A stretch of DNA of 64,000 nt. It comes from Bryoerythrophyllum caledonicum (Eukaryota; Streptophyta; Bryopsida; Pottiales; Pottiaceae). Each line of letters begins with the position of its first letter. The first letter of the stretch is position 1. The position numbers were made by a program, and so were the translations under genes. Location: assembly GCA_963971425.1 (NCBI GenBank), contig OZ020517.1, forward strand, positions 13,828,501-13,892,500. The letters are read 5' to 3'. A model generated the notes under the pieces. The model was given only the letters and a program-made list of their open reading frames with translations, was not told the origin of the DNA and searched no databases. Of this stretch, positions 46,149 through 57,910 are shown piece after piece.

Positions 46149-48338
46149 CTTTCCAGCTTTCATCACGTCCTTCACGCACGCCTTGTCGTTGTGATACTGC
46201 ACCATACAAATTCCTCACGTCAATGGAAAACAAGTTGTGACAAATGCCTATTCTTCAGCGCATCAAGGATACCCTCCTCTTGGCACCAAGACTTCCATGA
46301 AGTATACAAGCACTTTGTGAGATGGATCTCATTAGCAGAATTCAGAAAGGAATTGAGCATTTTGATACACATTGTCATTAAATTTTTCCACCGACCTTGG
46401 AATGGTCAAGCAACCACGATCTTCCATTCCATGATATAACTTCCACGTCAAATTTGACATTCATTTCAACACCACTGCCCAAATAACCATAGCACCAAAT
46501 ATACGTTTGTCGGGAATATTTCTCCGCATCGTTACCTTTTGTATTCTCTTCTCTTCCTCTTCTTCCTTCTCAAGGTCTCGGACGTACTCCTCCCAAGACA
46601 AATCCAAATTCCGTCAAACATGCACTTCTCAATCCTAGTCGACTTGCTGATCCACAGCAGGCATCATACTTCCCACAATACATGACCTACTAAAATTCAT
46701 AGCCACTACACCTGTTGTAATAAAGAGGTTGAAATTATTGCTTCCCTATATTGAGAATTAATCCTTGTTGTGCACCTGAATAACCTCCAACCGGTCCAAT
46801 TTGTCCAACCGAGAACAGCGCTCATCGTCCTCCAACCGATCCTGTAACTTCCTCTAGTGAGTGGTAACCTGTGTATATACCACCAAAGTTAGTCAGTCTC
46901 GAACTTTTGAAAATAAAAAACACAACCAAAAGCACTGGAGACTATCATGCAGTAGTCGAAAAGCAATCTAGGAGCCGGTCTAGTTGAAAGATATTTGTAG
47001 ACACAGAGACACACCTTTATGAAGTCACAGCTCTCTAGAAAAGCTCTGTACTCCACAATATACTTCTTCCTTTCTTCCCGGACCTTCTCACGCTCCTGAC
47101 ACGCATCAAAATCACACTCCTGTCAAATCTTCTTGAAGCATACCCTCCAGCATTTAATCAAAAGTAATAAACCATCACTTGTGACACCTGGATTCAGTAG
47201 AGCACCGCGCTTCTGCGTATTCAAACCAAACGGACGTACCTTTCACTCCAAGTCCAACATATGATCCTCGAACAGTTATTCTTGCTCACGGTCTTTCTCA
47301 ACAGCTAAAAACCTCGGATCGTCCCCGAACATCGATAGAGCCTTGCTGCTTCCAAGAATGATGACCACCAGACAATACAGTGCACATAAACAAATATGAA
47401 CATCAGCTCGGAACCCACTTCCACTAGTACAAAAGTGGGAAAAAAACCGCCCTCAATTTCATGTTGTCGTTCTTGTGACCACGCTGCCAGAATTCTGTTA
47501 CACTGTTCATGTTTTGGGCTGCCGCGGTTTTTTGCTCATAACTTCTTCAGTTTTTGAACGTTTTGAGCGTGTAATACACCATTGGAAAGGTCTTGAAAAT
47601 ACGCTTTCAACAATATATTAAACGCCCAAAGACTCGAAAAATTGTAGAAGTTGTGAGCAGAAAACCGCGGCAGCCCGAACCATAAACAGTGTAACAGAAT
47701 TCTGGCAGCGCGGCCACAAGAACTGCAACATGAAATTGAGGGCGGTTTTTTTTTCCCACTTTTGTACTAGTGTTCGAATCTGTATAGGTAAGCCTCATGC
47801 AACAAAAAAGCCTGAATCAAATAGGGGTGGAAATGCATGCGATCAGAAGTAAACCCCAACATTTGCAAATCAAAGCGTGCGTAAGACAAAGACAAACCTC
47901 CAGCGCATAGATGAATTCAAGCTCTTTGATTCCTAATAGAAGCCCACACAGAGTTAGTTCCAAAGATAACTCTCGTCACCAGAGAAAGCTCAGCACTTCA
48001 AGTCATTTCCCACAAAGCATATCAATAACATTTATTGTCAGAACAGAGTAGCTATACCTCCAACATCGCAAGGAACTTCTCCCTTGCAATCTTTTGTTTC
48101 ACCTGCTTCTCTTCGCTCTCATACTTCCTTCGCTGAACAAGATACTGTAGAAATCACCACCGGCCCACAACGTTAGTGACCACCATAACCACGCATCACA
48201 CAAGTACATTACTTTTTCTAAACAACAATAGTTCATATAACACTTACACATAAAACGTGCCTCATTGAATGCTCGCTTGCGCTCTCCCAGGGTTTTCAGG
48301 GCATCGTATCTCTTATCATTTTTTATCACTTGCATTGC
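46149..48338 (-). pseudogene. PRP40: PRP40 pre-mRNA-processing factor fragment with introns (FF-domain region)
   Basis: Minus-strand exons read as plant PRP40, a U1 snRNP-associated splicing factor with FF domains. They are VIKNDKRYDALKTLGERKRA (48261-48338), YLVQRRKYESEEK (48058-48144), ESKSLNSSMRW (47898-47932), FGDDPRFLAVEKDREQE (47240-47345), REERKKYIVEYRAFLESCDF (from 47015), RKLQDRLEDDERCSRLDKLD (46776-46868), WEEYVRDLEKEEEEEKRIQK (from 46536), and YHNDKACVKDVMKAGK (46149-46200). Most have AG/GT borders. The first exon is followed by GC rather than GT. Stops include TAG after VTTH, and TAA and TGA in 47240-47345. Since introns remain, it was copied from DNA, not from mRNA. Confidence 0.8.
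47422..47772. mobile_element. CACTA-type MITE, long terminal inverted repeats
   Basis: 351 bp, CACTAGTACAAAAGTGGG at one end and its complement at the other, flanked by TTC on both sides (47419-47421 and 47773-47775). The arms match for well over 100 bp (through CCGCCCTCAATTTCATGTTG and GCCAGAATTCTGTTACACTG) with few changes, so nearly the whole element folds on itself. CACTA ends with a 3-bp target duplication are the marks of CACTA/EnSpm elements. It lies in an intron of the PRP40 fragment. Confidence 0.92.
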
Positions 48339-49689
48339 CTGCAAATAACCAACCACCGTTTGTGAGCAATGTTTCCCCACACCTGGTAAAGCTGATAGGT
48401 CTATGGGGTTTTTTTGTGCTCAACATACCGACAAACTAATCAAATCTAAACCTCTCACAGATTATAACCAGAAAAACATACCACTAATACAAATCCTTAC
48501 AACGCGCTTCCGCGTACTCAAACCAAACGGCCTCATACTTCCTACAACACATGACCTACTAAAACTCACAGCCACTGCACCTGCTATGATAAAGTGGCTC
48601 GAGGGCGGCTCTCACCACCGACACCATCGCCTGCACTGGCAAGACTCCCAGCAATGCTGCCATCGTTTGCTCCAATATCACCAACACCGCCAACGCCAAC
48701 TTCGCCTGCTCAAAAATACCCATCTTCACGTCTTGCGCCTGCAGCGCTTGCACCAGGTGCTTTAACAGATCCAGCACCTACTGACACTGTGCTTGCAACG
48801 CCTTCTTTGGACTCTTCCATCGCGCCGCGCCTCCACATACCGCCTTCAAGTGACCACAAATCGCCGAAAAGCGCTCTCCCCATCACTCATGGAATTGGTG
48901 AGTTAGATAGATCTCCTTCAGATACAGCAACACCGCTCTCAACGCCGACATCACCACCAAATAGTGAATTTGATGCCATCCACCTACAGGAGCGTTACAA
49001 ATATAGACGTAGCAAAAGTGAAACGTTCTCTTGCAAGCACTCACACGTCAAACACAACAGATCTACAATGTGCATAACCTCTACCTCTAAATATGATATG
49101 AAAGCTTCAAGTTTCCGCCCTCGCCGCCTCACTCCACCTCCACCCTCCTAGAACATCAGAATCTTCTGCCAGAGATATGCCATAATCTTCACTAATTGCA
49201 ACATCCCACTAGAGATCTCTCCAACAATTGCTCTATGCACCTTAAACTCTTATATTGAAGTCTTATATATTCAATTGCTCTATGCACCTAGGATTTTCAA
49301 ACTCTTTCAGCCTTTCTCTACTTCAGACACCTTGATGGGTTATAAGAGTTTAAGGTGCATAGAGCAGGCGCAGCAAGCGATGAATGCGTGGAAGTGGCAC
49401 TTCCTGTGGCTAATTTCTAACAAAAGCCATTTCAGAGAGGGCTATACAAGGCATGCTACAATAGTAGGTTGGCTTGCATGTATTGTGCGTGCATGGCAAT
49501 GGAGAGTGTGCTTCTTGACTTTTTTGGCACGGTGCGGCCCCACCCCATCGCCAAGTTGCTATCCTCCAGCATGGCCGCATCAAATTTTGGCCGTTTTTCT
49601 TTTATTTTTTTACTTTTTAACAAAGGGTTTATAGCAGCCGAGTTTTTGTCATAGCATTTTAGCCCATTTTAGCCAAATTATTTTGGGTT
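48339..49689. other. patchwork region with partial copies of PRP40-locus sequence
   Basis: Segments here resemble others nearby: CATACTTCCTACAACACATG (48534) resembles CATACTTCCCACAATACATG (46666), and CGCGCTTCCGCGTACTCAAA (48502) resembles CGCGCTTCTGCGTATTCAAA (47206). An open stretch at 48594-49151 (+) is Pro/Ser/Ala-rich but starts without ATG and has no known domain. From 49370 to 49690 I see nothing I can assign. Confidence 0.45.
49229..49366. repeat. perfect 26-bp inverted repeat with 86-bp loop
   Basis: The arm TGCTCTATGCACC...TCTTATA (49229-49254) is exactly reversed at 49341-49366. A third, direct copy of the first 14 bases lies in the loop near 49275. Confidence 0.88.
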
Positions 49690-52202
49690 GGACTACACCT
49701 TTGAAACATAACAAGTCACCATAAACTTGGCCGCTTTTGGCGACGACCTTGCCGCTATAGCCGGTAAACCCAAATCACTACAAATCCAACTCAATAAAAT
49801 TGAGAAATTCTACAAGTGGTTCGGTATGGATGTTGGCACCCAAAAATGTGCCGCCACAGGATGTTCAAACAAATTCAAAATGAACCCCACCGCATTCAAA
49901 GTTCTTATGCAAAACACCAACATAAAACTATTGTAATCAACCCATCTCCATACTACATCAAAATGAAGCATGCGTGTATCTTGGCACAAACCTCATCCCC
50001 TCACTAAAGTGGAAGATACAAATTCACATCACTACCGCAAACTTACTAAACAATGCAAAGAACTAATAACATCTCGGCCACTATGAAATAAAAAATAAAA
50101 ATGGTAGACACAATACTTAGACTTGGAGTAGCATACAATTTCTATGCAATTCTAGACTCCATGCCTACTATCAAAACTAGACAAAAAAACCATAGCCTTA
50201 CAAAAATCCATTTGTACCTTCCCTAAACATATGTCAAATGCCATAACCCAACTCCCACAAAATTTATTTGGACTAGAAGCCTTTTCCTGAAAAAATGCTT
50301 GCCTCCGATGTATAGGAGAACAAGGGATGTTATTTGCACCACCATATTTGGAGAGGATATGACATATTTGGAGAAGATTGCATTTGATCACCAATCCCCC
50401 CTACATTTTGTTTACTGGAAAATGAAGCAAAAGTTTTTCTTAAAAGCACACTGAGTGTGGATGTTGGCATGGGGGGTAGCAAAATAGTCTCATGGATTTA
50501 TTCTTAGAACCCTCACCTTTGGAACAAATGTGGCTACAAGAAATCCAAAATGACACAACAATTAACCAACACCCTCCCCGAAACTCTTACAAAAACGTTT
50601 CTCAGTAAATATTACCGATTGGAAACAAATTACACTAACAAATGGAACACACATTATGAACCACGATGACTTCAAAACATTTCATACTACACCATCTAAA
50701 TTTGTAAAGGATGCTCTTAATATTGCTTAACAATTATTTTGCTACCCTCCATGCCCTTAACACATGCAACTCACCATGCCCAACATATGAGAACCCCTAC
50801 ACACTCAAAGACACATATACTACTACCAAAAACAACATCCAACCCAAAAACAACCCCCCGCCTATTTGCTCTCCAACCCACCGCATCCACTCCTCCCCCC
50901 CCCATACACAACCTGAAAAATCCATCCACATACCCCAGAAATCTCATTCTTGACCATAAACATAGAAAACATATTGACTCAAATATAATTATAAATAATG
51001 ATACCAAATTTTTATGCCGATGGCAATACAATAATACCTACAGTAAATGGTTACCTCAACAGAACCTCTTCCCATGGCATGACCAAAACACCTCAAACCA
51101 TAGCTCTATACAACAAACAAAAGAAAAAGAAGAAGAACTCCGGTCTCCAAAGGGAGCCAGAGTGAATAAATTGTATGTTTGTTCCACCCAAGTACAATTA
51201 ACACAATATTATCAAAACACACAAAACAAATTATGCTTAGAAATCTTTTAAGCACACCATCGTCAAGAGCAATTTTGTGACTCAAGATAAGTTACCCCAC
51301 CTATAACCATTCCCCTCCTCAATATACACACAACCAAATGCAACCTTAAAATGACACTCTCACATCAAGCAATACAATCAAAATTAATGAAGATCACGCA
51401 AATATATACAAAGACAACGAGAGGCATCTAATCACTAGACTCTAATGGTTATGGAACTAATACCATAACAAATTGCAAACCCCCACAAACATAGAACCAA
51501 TAATGCAACCATTCAAAACTGAAATAGTTTGGCTATAACAAAGATATAAATACCGCATCCCAAAAAATGACCCTGTTAAATTTGCACAATATACATTATC
51601 CACGCCAAGCCTTTTTTTTTGGCGACCTGAGGCCAAAAAGCGAAATTTTATTTCCAAAAATAGAATATTCCCAAAAACTGGGAAATCTTAAGATTTTATA
51701 TCGCCAAAACTTCATTGATGGCCGTTGGCATATCGCCATATTGCTACTAATGAACTCCAACTTGTCGCCAAAAAGGATGTACAAATCTATGTTTATAGAG
51801 ATGAATTCTCCAAAATGGATATTTATAGAGAAAATTTGGTTTTGTATTGTTTTGAGAGAAACTTTGTGTCGCCAAACTTGCTGTCATCAAAAAGTTTGTG
51901 TGGCCACTGTGGCCAAATCTGGCTAAAACTCTGAAACCAAAAAAAAAGGCCTGATCCACGCCCATTCTAGACTCATAATCTCAATCTTCAATATCCAACA
52001 CTTGTACTTTTCATCCCCCGTCATATGGCCCATCCAACTTACTAAATTATATTCACCTTTGAAAGATGCAAATTTTTTGGCTCACTAAGAAACGCCTATG
52101 ACCACAAATGGACTGGAAATGGTATTGTACACCACCACAATAAAGACGAAACACTACAAGCAATACATTGGGCAAGACTTGCAGCCAAAAATGAAAGACG
52201 GT
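49690..52202 (+). mobile_element. LINE copy, RT half to extra domain
   Basis: Same family as the long LINE, starting inside the RT (FGDDLAAIAGKPKSLQIQLN, where the catalytic motif reads FGDD, then MDVGTQKCAATGCSNKFKMN). It continues through the linker (50700-51590) to the extra domain (WTGNGIVHHHN, WARLAAKNE) and is cut by element E copy 3 at 52203. It holds a MULE-type MITE. The 5' part is missing. Many stops. Confidence 0.8.
51607..51953. mobile_element. MULE-type MITE
   Basis: 347 bp inserted in the LINE, flanked by the 9-bp repeat ATCCACGCC (51598-51606 and 51954-51962). The ends read AAGCC(T)9GG and, on the other strand, CAGGCC(T)9GG. Several TCGCCAA/TTGGCGA motifs lie inside. Removing it restores LINE similarity. 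A 9-bp duplication is typical of Mutator-like elements. No coding capacity. Confidence 0.82.
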
Positions 52203-55200
52203 TGTGAGACTCCGTTCCCACATGGTGCCGGAAGTTAACCTTAAAATCCGGCAAAAACAAAAAAATTAGTTAAGTAGTTACAATAGTTCGTACTAGAATA
52301 CAACCTATAGTCAGCTTGTAAGAATAAAGACGGATGGACCTGGCTGCAAACTCTAAATGAGCCTAAAGCTGCTAGACGCAGAGCCGGAGTAGTTAATAGA
52401 ATTCCGGGACAGTCTGTTTTCCAGAACCGTCATCCAGAGCTGTCACCATGAAACTGTCATCATGAACCGTACTGACGGTCAGACTACAAAAGGCTAGGGT
52501 TTGGGGAAAAACTCTTTCTTTTCACTTCTTCTTCGCGTATTGAGGTTCCGCCCCAACGCTTTCTCTCTCTCCCTCCCTCACTCTTACGGTTTTTCTAACC
52601 GCTTGCCCTTAGGGTTTGGAGCTTAGACGGTTAGAACGGACGTGCATCCGTTTGGGAGAGCCTTGGTGAGGTTGGTGCGTGCAGGGACAACGTTGAGAGA
52701 CTGTGAGGTGGTAGACATGACTCATGAAGACGGTCCCTATGGCAAAGAAGAAGAGAACGGGCAGAGATGGCCGTGGACGGAGAGGCGAAGAGCTGGCCGC
52801 TGCTCTCCCTCCTATGACTCGAGTCATTCCGGACATCCCAAAAGACCTAGACAAGTACAACCTTCTAAAGGAGAGCATGAAGACGATGGGGTGCAAAGGC
52901 CTGCTCGAGGTAGCCTGGAGTATCCGGGAGGAAGTTTACATCAAGGAGCTTGTAGGCACTGCAGACCCCAAGTACGCAGGGTTGCTGCGAGCCCATCCGG
53001 AGCTTTGGGGAGTTCCGGAATGGTCCGAGGCGTAAGACTTCCGAGCCGGCCGCACCAAGGTGGTGGAACGGCGGGACGAATTCGACGACTCCCCTAGCTT
53101 CCTACAAGGTGCATCTCTATTGCCATCACCAGCAGCTCACTTCGGCAGAGGTGAGGCTGTACGACGAAGTGCTCAACTTCCAGAAGTATGGAGGGGAAGA
53201 ATCGGAGGAAGAATCCCGAAGGAAAGAGCCTGTGCCGGAAGCGACAACCGCAGATACTCCAGAGGGCAGAAGAGCTCTGAAGAGACCTAGCGGGAAGGAG
53301 CCAGTGAGAGAGAGTCCAGACATCCACAGCTCCTCAGCATCGTCCGGAGAAGACGAGTCCGGACCCTCAGCGGAAACCAGTTGGAAGAAGAGGAAGGTTG
53401 ACCGGGAGGACCCCCAGGGTCAACTCAAGCAGATGGACGAGCTGACGCCCAAGATCGGCTGGAGAGTTGGCCTCGTTAAGGAGACCAACTACATCATGAC
53501 CAACAGCGTAGAGCAAATCTTCCGAAGTCTGGACGTCGACAGGCTCGGAGTTGCCATCACCAGGGTGGAGGAACTCCGGAGCAGGGAGGCGGACACGAAG
53601 GCGCTGCATCTCCAAATCTTCTCCATGTACAAGGCCAACACGGAGATGGAGAAGAAGGTAAAGCACTACCTTCAAAAAGCAGCACTGGTAATGACGGCCC
53701 GGAAACTGGCGGAGGCAAAGGCCAATGCCTCCGCAGCTGCTTTGACGGAGGTCCGAAAGGCCCTGGAGGTACCGATTGACGTGGTCAACCGGAGCCAACT
53801 CTTCACTGAACTGGTGGAGAAGGAAAAGAAGGTGACCAAGACCAACATCATCTGATTTCTCTTGGATCAAGCGGCGAAGATGGGTCGGACCTGGGAGCAG
53901 ATGAAGCTGCTAGTTAACAACATCACCCAGGTGCTTCCGGAAGCCTCAATAGCACCAGTACCAGAAGGCACCACGACCCCGACACGGCCTACGGCCCCTC
54001 CGGAACCATTGGCCAAGACAACTCTAGTACCGGGTACCTCAGCAAATCTGGAGTCTATCGACACTCCGTCACCTCAGACACCGGCGGAGGGTATCGTACC
54101 TTTCAACTCGAAGAGGAGTGAGATCCAGAAGAAGCTTCCGGATCTGCTGTCGCCACCCAACATACGCCTGCTAGATCCTCCGGCGGAAGGCGACCTTCCG
54201 GAACCACCAAAGTCCGTGTCTCGGAGATTGGCGCCCGGACCGAGGAGTCCTTCCGGGAGCTACAGGGACTTGGTCCGAGAGACTAGGTCAGCTTTCGAGA
54301 CGCAACTACCAGCACTTCCTGTTCCGGAAGGTTCACCTTTACAGCCACCTCCACCGTCGGAGTCCAGGACTCCGGTGGCTAGGGTTTCTCCAGCAACCGG
54401 ACCGTCGTCCTGAAAGACCAACCTTTCGCCGGCAACGTCGAAGAAGGCGAAGGGCAAGCAACGAGCTCCGGTGGAGATCTCTCTCTCTCGCAAGAGTGGA
54501 AGAAATCGGAGGCCGGGCGCACCAACCTAGGTTAGTTAGGTATAGTTTTTTTTGGGTTTAGATTCCGGATCAACAGCAATTAACGATGGAGCTCCAAGTG
54601 CACCCGGCTGCTGACGGAATCGATTGCCAGTTTTGTAGTTAGAATAGGAATTCCGGAGCCGGAACTGTTCCGAGATTACAGGATCTGAGATCCAATCTGG
54701 GACCTTTCCAGATTTTTCGGATCTATTAGATAAGATCTAGCGGATTTCCTGTAGGGATAGGTAGGAGGAAAGCTAAGTTTAGAAGGGACTTAGTTAATAC
54801 TTAGTAGTGAGGTTTTGGGGAAAAACCTTTCATGTTGTTCTTCTCACCGGGAAATATACGTTGCTCTTTGTACTTAGACTTGCTATTTTGTACCTCTGGT
54901 GTGACGTGTGGAACTTCGTGAGCGACGGATCCATTCTTGTGTGTGATTGCGTAGTATTCCTCTGGAGTGGAGTGATTCAATTGTTTTGCTAGAGGGAAAC
55001 TGGTCAAGATCTGTGTCAGGAGATTGCCTGGGAGAGCTGGAGGTCTGTTGCAGAGGTGTTCCTGGTAGTCTCCAGGGTCCGAAAGTAGCCGGGAAGAGAA
55101 GAGATGAACTACAGAGGTGTTCCTGGTAATCTCTAGGTCACAGAAGAATCCGTTATAAACTAGATTCCGGTCAAGGCCAGAGTTTTCTCCCAAGATTGGA

Positions 55201-55818
55201 AAAAATCTTGATACATAGATCTAGACAAAGTACCCCATTGCAAATAGTAGCCTTCCTCCGGAGAATCGCAACCTTACTTACCGAAATGTTGTTGTAGTCC
55301 GGACTTGTCTCTGTGTGACCGCATCCGGAAGGCCATATGAACGTTGTGAGAGTCTAAGTCTAGCAGCAGCAATCAAATCACCAGTTAGCAGAGTAGGGAG
55401 AGAGGTGTTCGGTCACTATAAGTTCCGGGCAGTGGGTGCCTAGTCACTTTAAGTCACAAGGCAGTGGAAAATCCAGCCACTTACACAAAACGTGATCAGT
55501 GGACTCCGGCCACTCGCTTAAAAACTCCAGGAGACTTTCTGAGGAGGAGCAGAGACAAATCAAACTACCCTCCGGACTTCCGGAAAGTACTTTCCGGAAG
55601 ACGTTGTATAAAATCCGGATTCCGGAAGGCTCCAGACCCCTACTACACAAGTAAAGAACATAGCTAACCTGTGAACAATTGTTGTGATAAGTTTAGTAAT
55701 TAGGAGTATTTGAAAAAGAACCTTAGGTCTTTGTGGGAACGAAATCGGAGCGGTTACTTTGGAAGCATTTAGTGACGATTGGATGCATTCCGGAGGAATA
55801 CCGTCTCTACAAACTGCA
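52203..55818 (+). mobile_element. element E, copy 3
   Basis: About 3.6 kb, TGTGAGACTCCG to CTACAAACTGCA, inserted in the extra domain of a LINE (left flank ends ...CCAAAAATGAAAGACGG, right flank resumes CAAGAGTC...ACTCTTATT). The target duplication is not clear. Shorter than the others because of a deletion in the protein gene. The first bases have mutated relative to copies 1 and 2. Confidence 0.75.
52724..54530 (+). pseudogene. element E protein, copy 3, with internal deletion
   Basis: MKTVPMAKKKRTGRDGRGRR start, YNLLKESMKTMGCKGLLEVA, PELWGVPEWSEA then TAA (53033). At about 53083 the sequence jumps from the GAATTC of RRDEF to the region before LYCHHQQL, removing about 260 bp present in copies 1 and 2. 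The second half (53109-53855) is the longest open stretch of the family: acidic linker then coiled-coil-like KALHLQIFSMYKANTEMEKK. A TGA at 53853 precedes 53862-54413, which has a Pro-rich tail. No enzyme motif. Confidence 0.6.
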
Positions 55819-56050
55819 ACAAGAGTCTATTTTGACTCTTATTAATACACCAGACAACAACTCGTATCAAAACTTTAACCCCACACTTAGGCCCATTCCC
55901 AGACTCTCACAATATAGCTCTATTTGAAGCAGACACAGTACCATATGAAGAACCCACCCTACCACCCAAATTATCAAATAAAACCTAGTCTTGAACCATC
56001 TACCTTATAAATACTATACATTGACCATCAAAATAATAAAATTGGTACCG
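55819..56050 (+). mobile_element. LINE copy, continuation after element E copy 3
   Basis: Continues the extra domain of the LINE at 49690: ESILTLINTPDNNSYQNFNP and YEEPTLPPK match 32040-32180 of the long LINE. LINE similarity stops near 56050. Confidence 0.7.
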
Positions 56051-56620
56051 TGTTCCAATGTTTACATGGGCGTGGGTAGGTGATGTATTTTTGTGGGTGG
56101 AGTGGGCTGTGGGCACACAAGATTGTTGGAGCTCTAGAATGGCTTGTATCACATGAGTTGGATGAGTTGGGAGTGGGCATGTCTGGGGTAGTGGATTGCT
56201 CATTTTGTAGAACGCTTATACTGTAGATTGTTCATGTTGAGGGTTTAGAATGTTGTGGATTTAGAATGTGAGGCAGCTTCATGTTGTCTTTTGTAGCTTG
56301 AATTCCCTTGGAAATTTCTTGTGTTGTAGCCTAAATTCTTACATGATTTTGTGGACAGTGGCCATATTACAGTCTACAAAATTTTGGAATTGCATATTGC
56401 ACTTTCACAGTAGTTTTGGTTAGCCAAAAACACCATTTAGGAAAAAAAGGGAATCGCCAATCCATTCTACTTAATTTTCTTATATGGTGCCAAATTGCTT
56501 CATTTTGTGGGCCTTGGCAGCCAACTGATTTCCTTCACCTATAGTCTCATGGAGCCAAAACTGCACTAATGCTAGTCCGGGCATAGCCATTGTAGCTATC
56601 CACTCAAAATGAAAAAAAAA
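56051..56620. other. no gene seen
   Basis: About 570 bp with no supportable reading frame or element ends, between two LINE fragments of opposite orientation. Confidence 0.4.
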
Positions 56621-57140
56621 GGGCTGGCGTAGCCGTTATATCCTTTGTGCGTCCATCTTAATATTGGTTCTAAGAAAATAATGAATAGGTATGGGCTTAA
56701 GATGTCACCTTGTAGAGTTCCACATTGTATGGAAATGAGACGGGTTGTTCCAAATGATTCTTCAACATATGAGGTGGATGAGTGGGAGTAGATGTTTCCA
56801 ACTAGTGCGGTTGCATTGGTGGGATATAAGAGGTTGGTCATAATTGCTTGTAATCTGCGTGGTCAATGGAGCCAAATGCATTTTTGAAGTCAATATATAA
56901 AATATAGATGTCTTGATTTGTAAATCATGCGTCTTCGAGTGCGGCTATTATGGTTTGGAGTTGTCTAGCGGTACTTCTTACCGCATGGAAGCCTTCTTGG
57001 TTGTTGTGTAAGATTTGGTAGTTTTCTCCGTACGAGGATAATATAGATGTGAGTGTGCTTGTAAAGAGTTTATAGATAGTATGGGTATGGCAATTGGCAT
57101 GTGGTTGGGAAGCATTGAGGGATCACTTTTTTATATAGTA
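56621..57140 (-). mobile_element. LINE copy (minus), RT part, first side of the Helitron
   Basis: The minus strand reads NATALVGNIYSHSSTSYVEE, LISIQCGTLQGDILSPYLFI and ILRWTHKGYNGYASP, the RT palm of the same LINE family. The Helitron 3' end joins it at 57141. Confidence 0.8.
56777..57140. repeat. 364-bp direct duplication, left copy
   Basis: LINE-derived sequence identical by eye to 60411-60774, starting GATGAGTGGGAGTAG and ending TTTTTTATATAGTA. The two copies flank the Helitron exactly. Confidence 0.92.
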
Positions 57141-57170
57141 CTAGCGGTTGGCGCTTGCTTTGCAACGCAT
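57141..57170 (-). other. Helitron 3' end hairpin and CTAG
   Basis: Minus strand: GCGTTGC-AAA-GCAAGCGC (stem with one bulged G), then CAACCGCTAG, then target T. This is the canonical Helitron terminator layout (short hairpin about 10 nt before CTRR). Confidence 0.85.
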
Positions 57171-57215
57171 TAGTCCAACCATTCTAATGTAGTTCAATAT
57201 TATAATTTTTTTTTC

Positions 57216-57425
57216 AAAATTTCATCCGCAGTCTAATTTTCATCCGCTGCGAAAAATTTCATCCGCTGCAAAATTTCATCCGCAGTCTGATTTTCATCCG
57301 CAGTCTGATTTTTCATCCGCCGCCTGTTTTTCATTCGTTGCGCTGTTTTTCATCCGCTGCGAAAATTTTCATCCGCTGCGAGGTTTTCCTTCCGCCGCAC
57401 AGAATTTCATCCACAGTGGATGAAA
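57216..57425. repeat. TTTCATCCGC short tandem array in Helitron 3' region
   Basis: About ten units of TTTCATCCGC(A/T)G spaced by roughly 15-25 bp, with slight variation (TTTCATTCGTTGC, TTCCTTCCGCCGC, TTTCATCCACAG). Confidence 0.85.
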
Positions 57426-57910
57426 CTGTTTTTTTGGCAGAATTTACTTAACAGCGAGTTAATAACTTCCAAAATATTCATTTTTTTGGAATTCCGACTT
57501 CGGATTTGGGCTTTTTAGGCGTGTTTTCATCTAGTAGGAAAGCATAAAAATTATTACAAAATTTTTGAAAATTTGACATTTTTGAGTGTATTTAAAAAAA
57601 CATTTTAGGGACTAAACTTTGGAGGTAGATTATGGCTAGAGAATATGTTCATCACATTCGATCTCATGCATGTTTTTTGTGTGTTAGATGTTTTTTGTGT
57701 GTTATATATAGCGATATTCATTTACAAGACATGTAAGATGTCTCATTTGAAATCTCATTTGAAACAATAACATGATGATGGACACCAAAAGAATACAGTT
57801 GGATGGAAGGGGACGTCGCCGAAGCGTGCATGAACCCTAAACATACAAAGTTTGAATCAAACTTTTAACTTTTCCATCCACCTGATTCAGGTGTAAATAT
57901 TTAGAAGAAT

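Noticed and set aside
48594..49151. Pro/Ser-rich plus-strand open frame
   Set aside because: No ATG start, no domain, in a patchwork region. Kept only as a note in the region entry.
40212..49689. Terminal inverted repeats and 8-bp duplication of the hAT element
   Set aside because: I looked near 39960-40210 and 49370-49700 and found no convincing pair.
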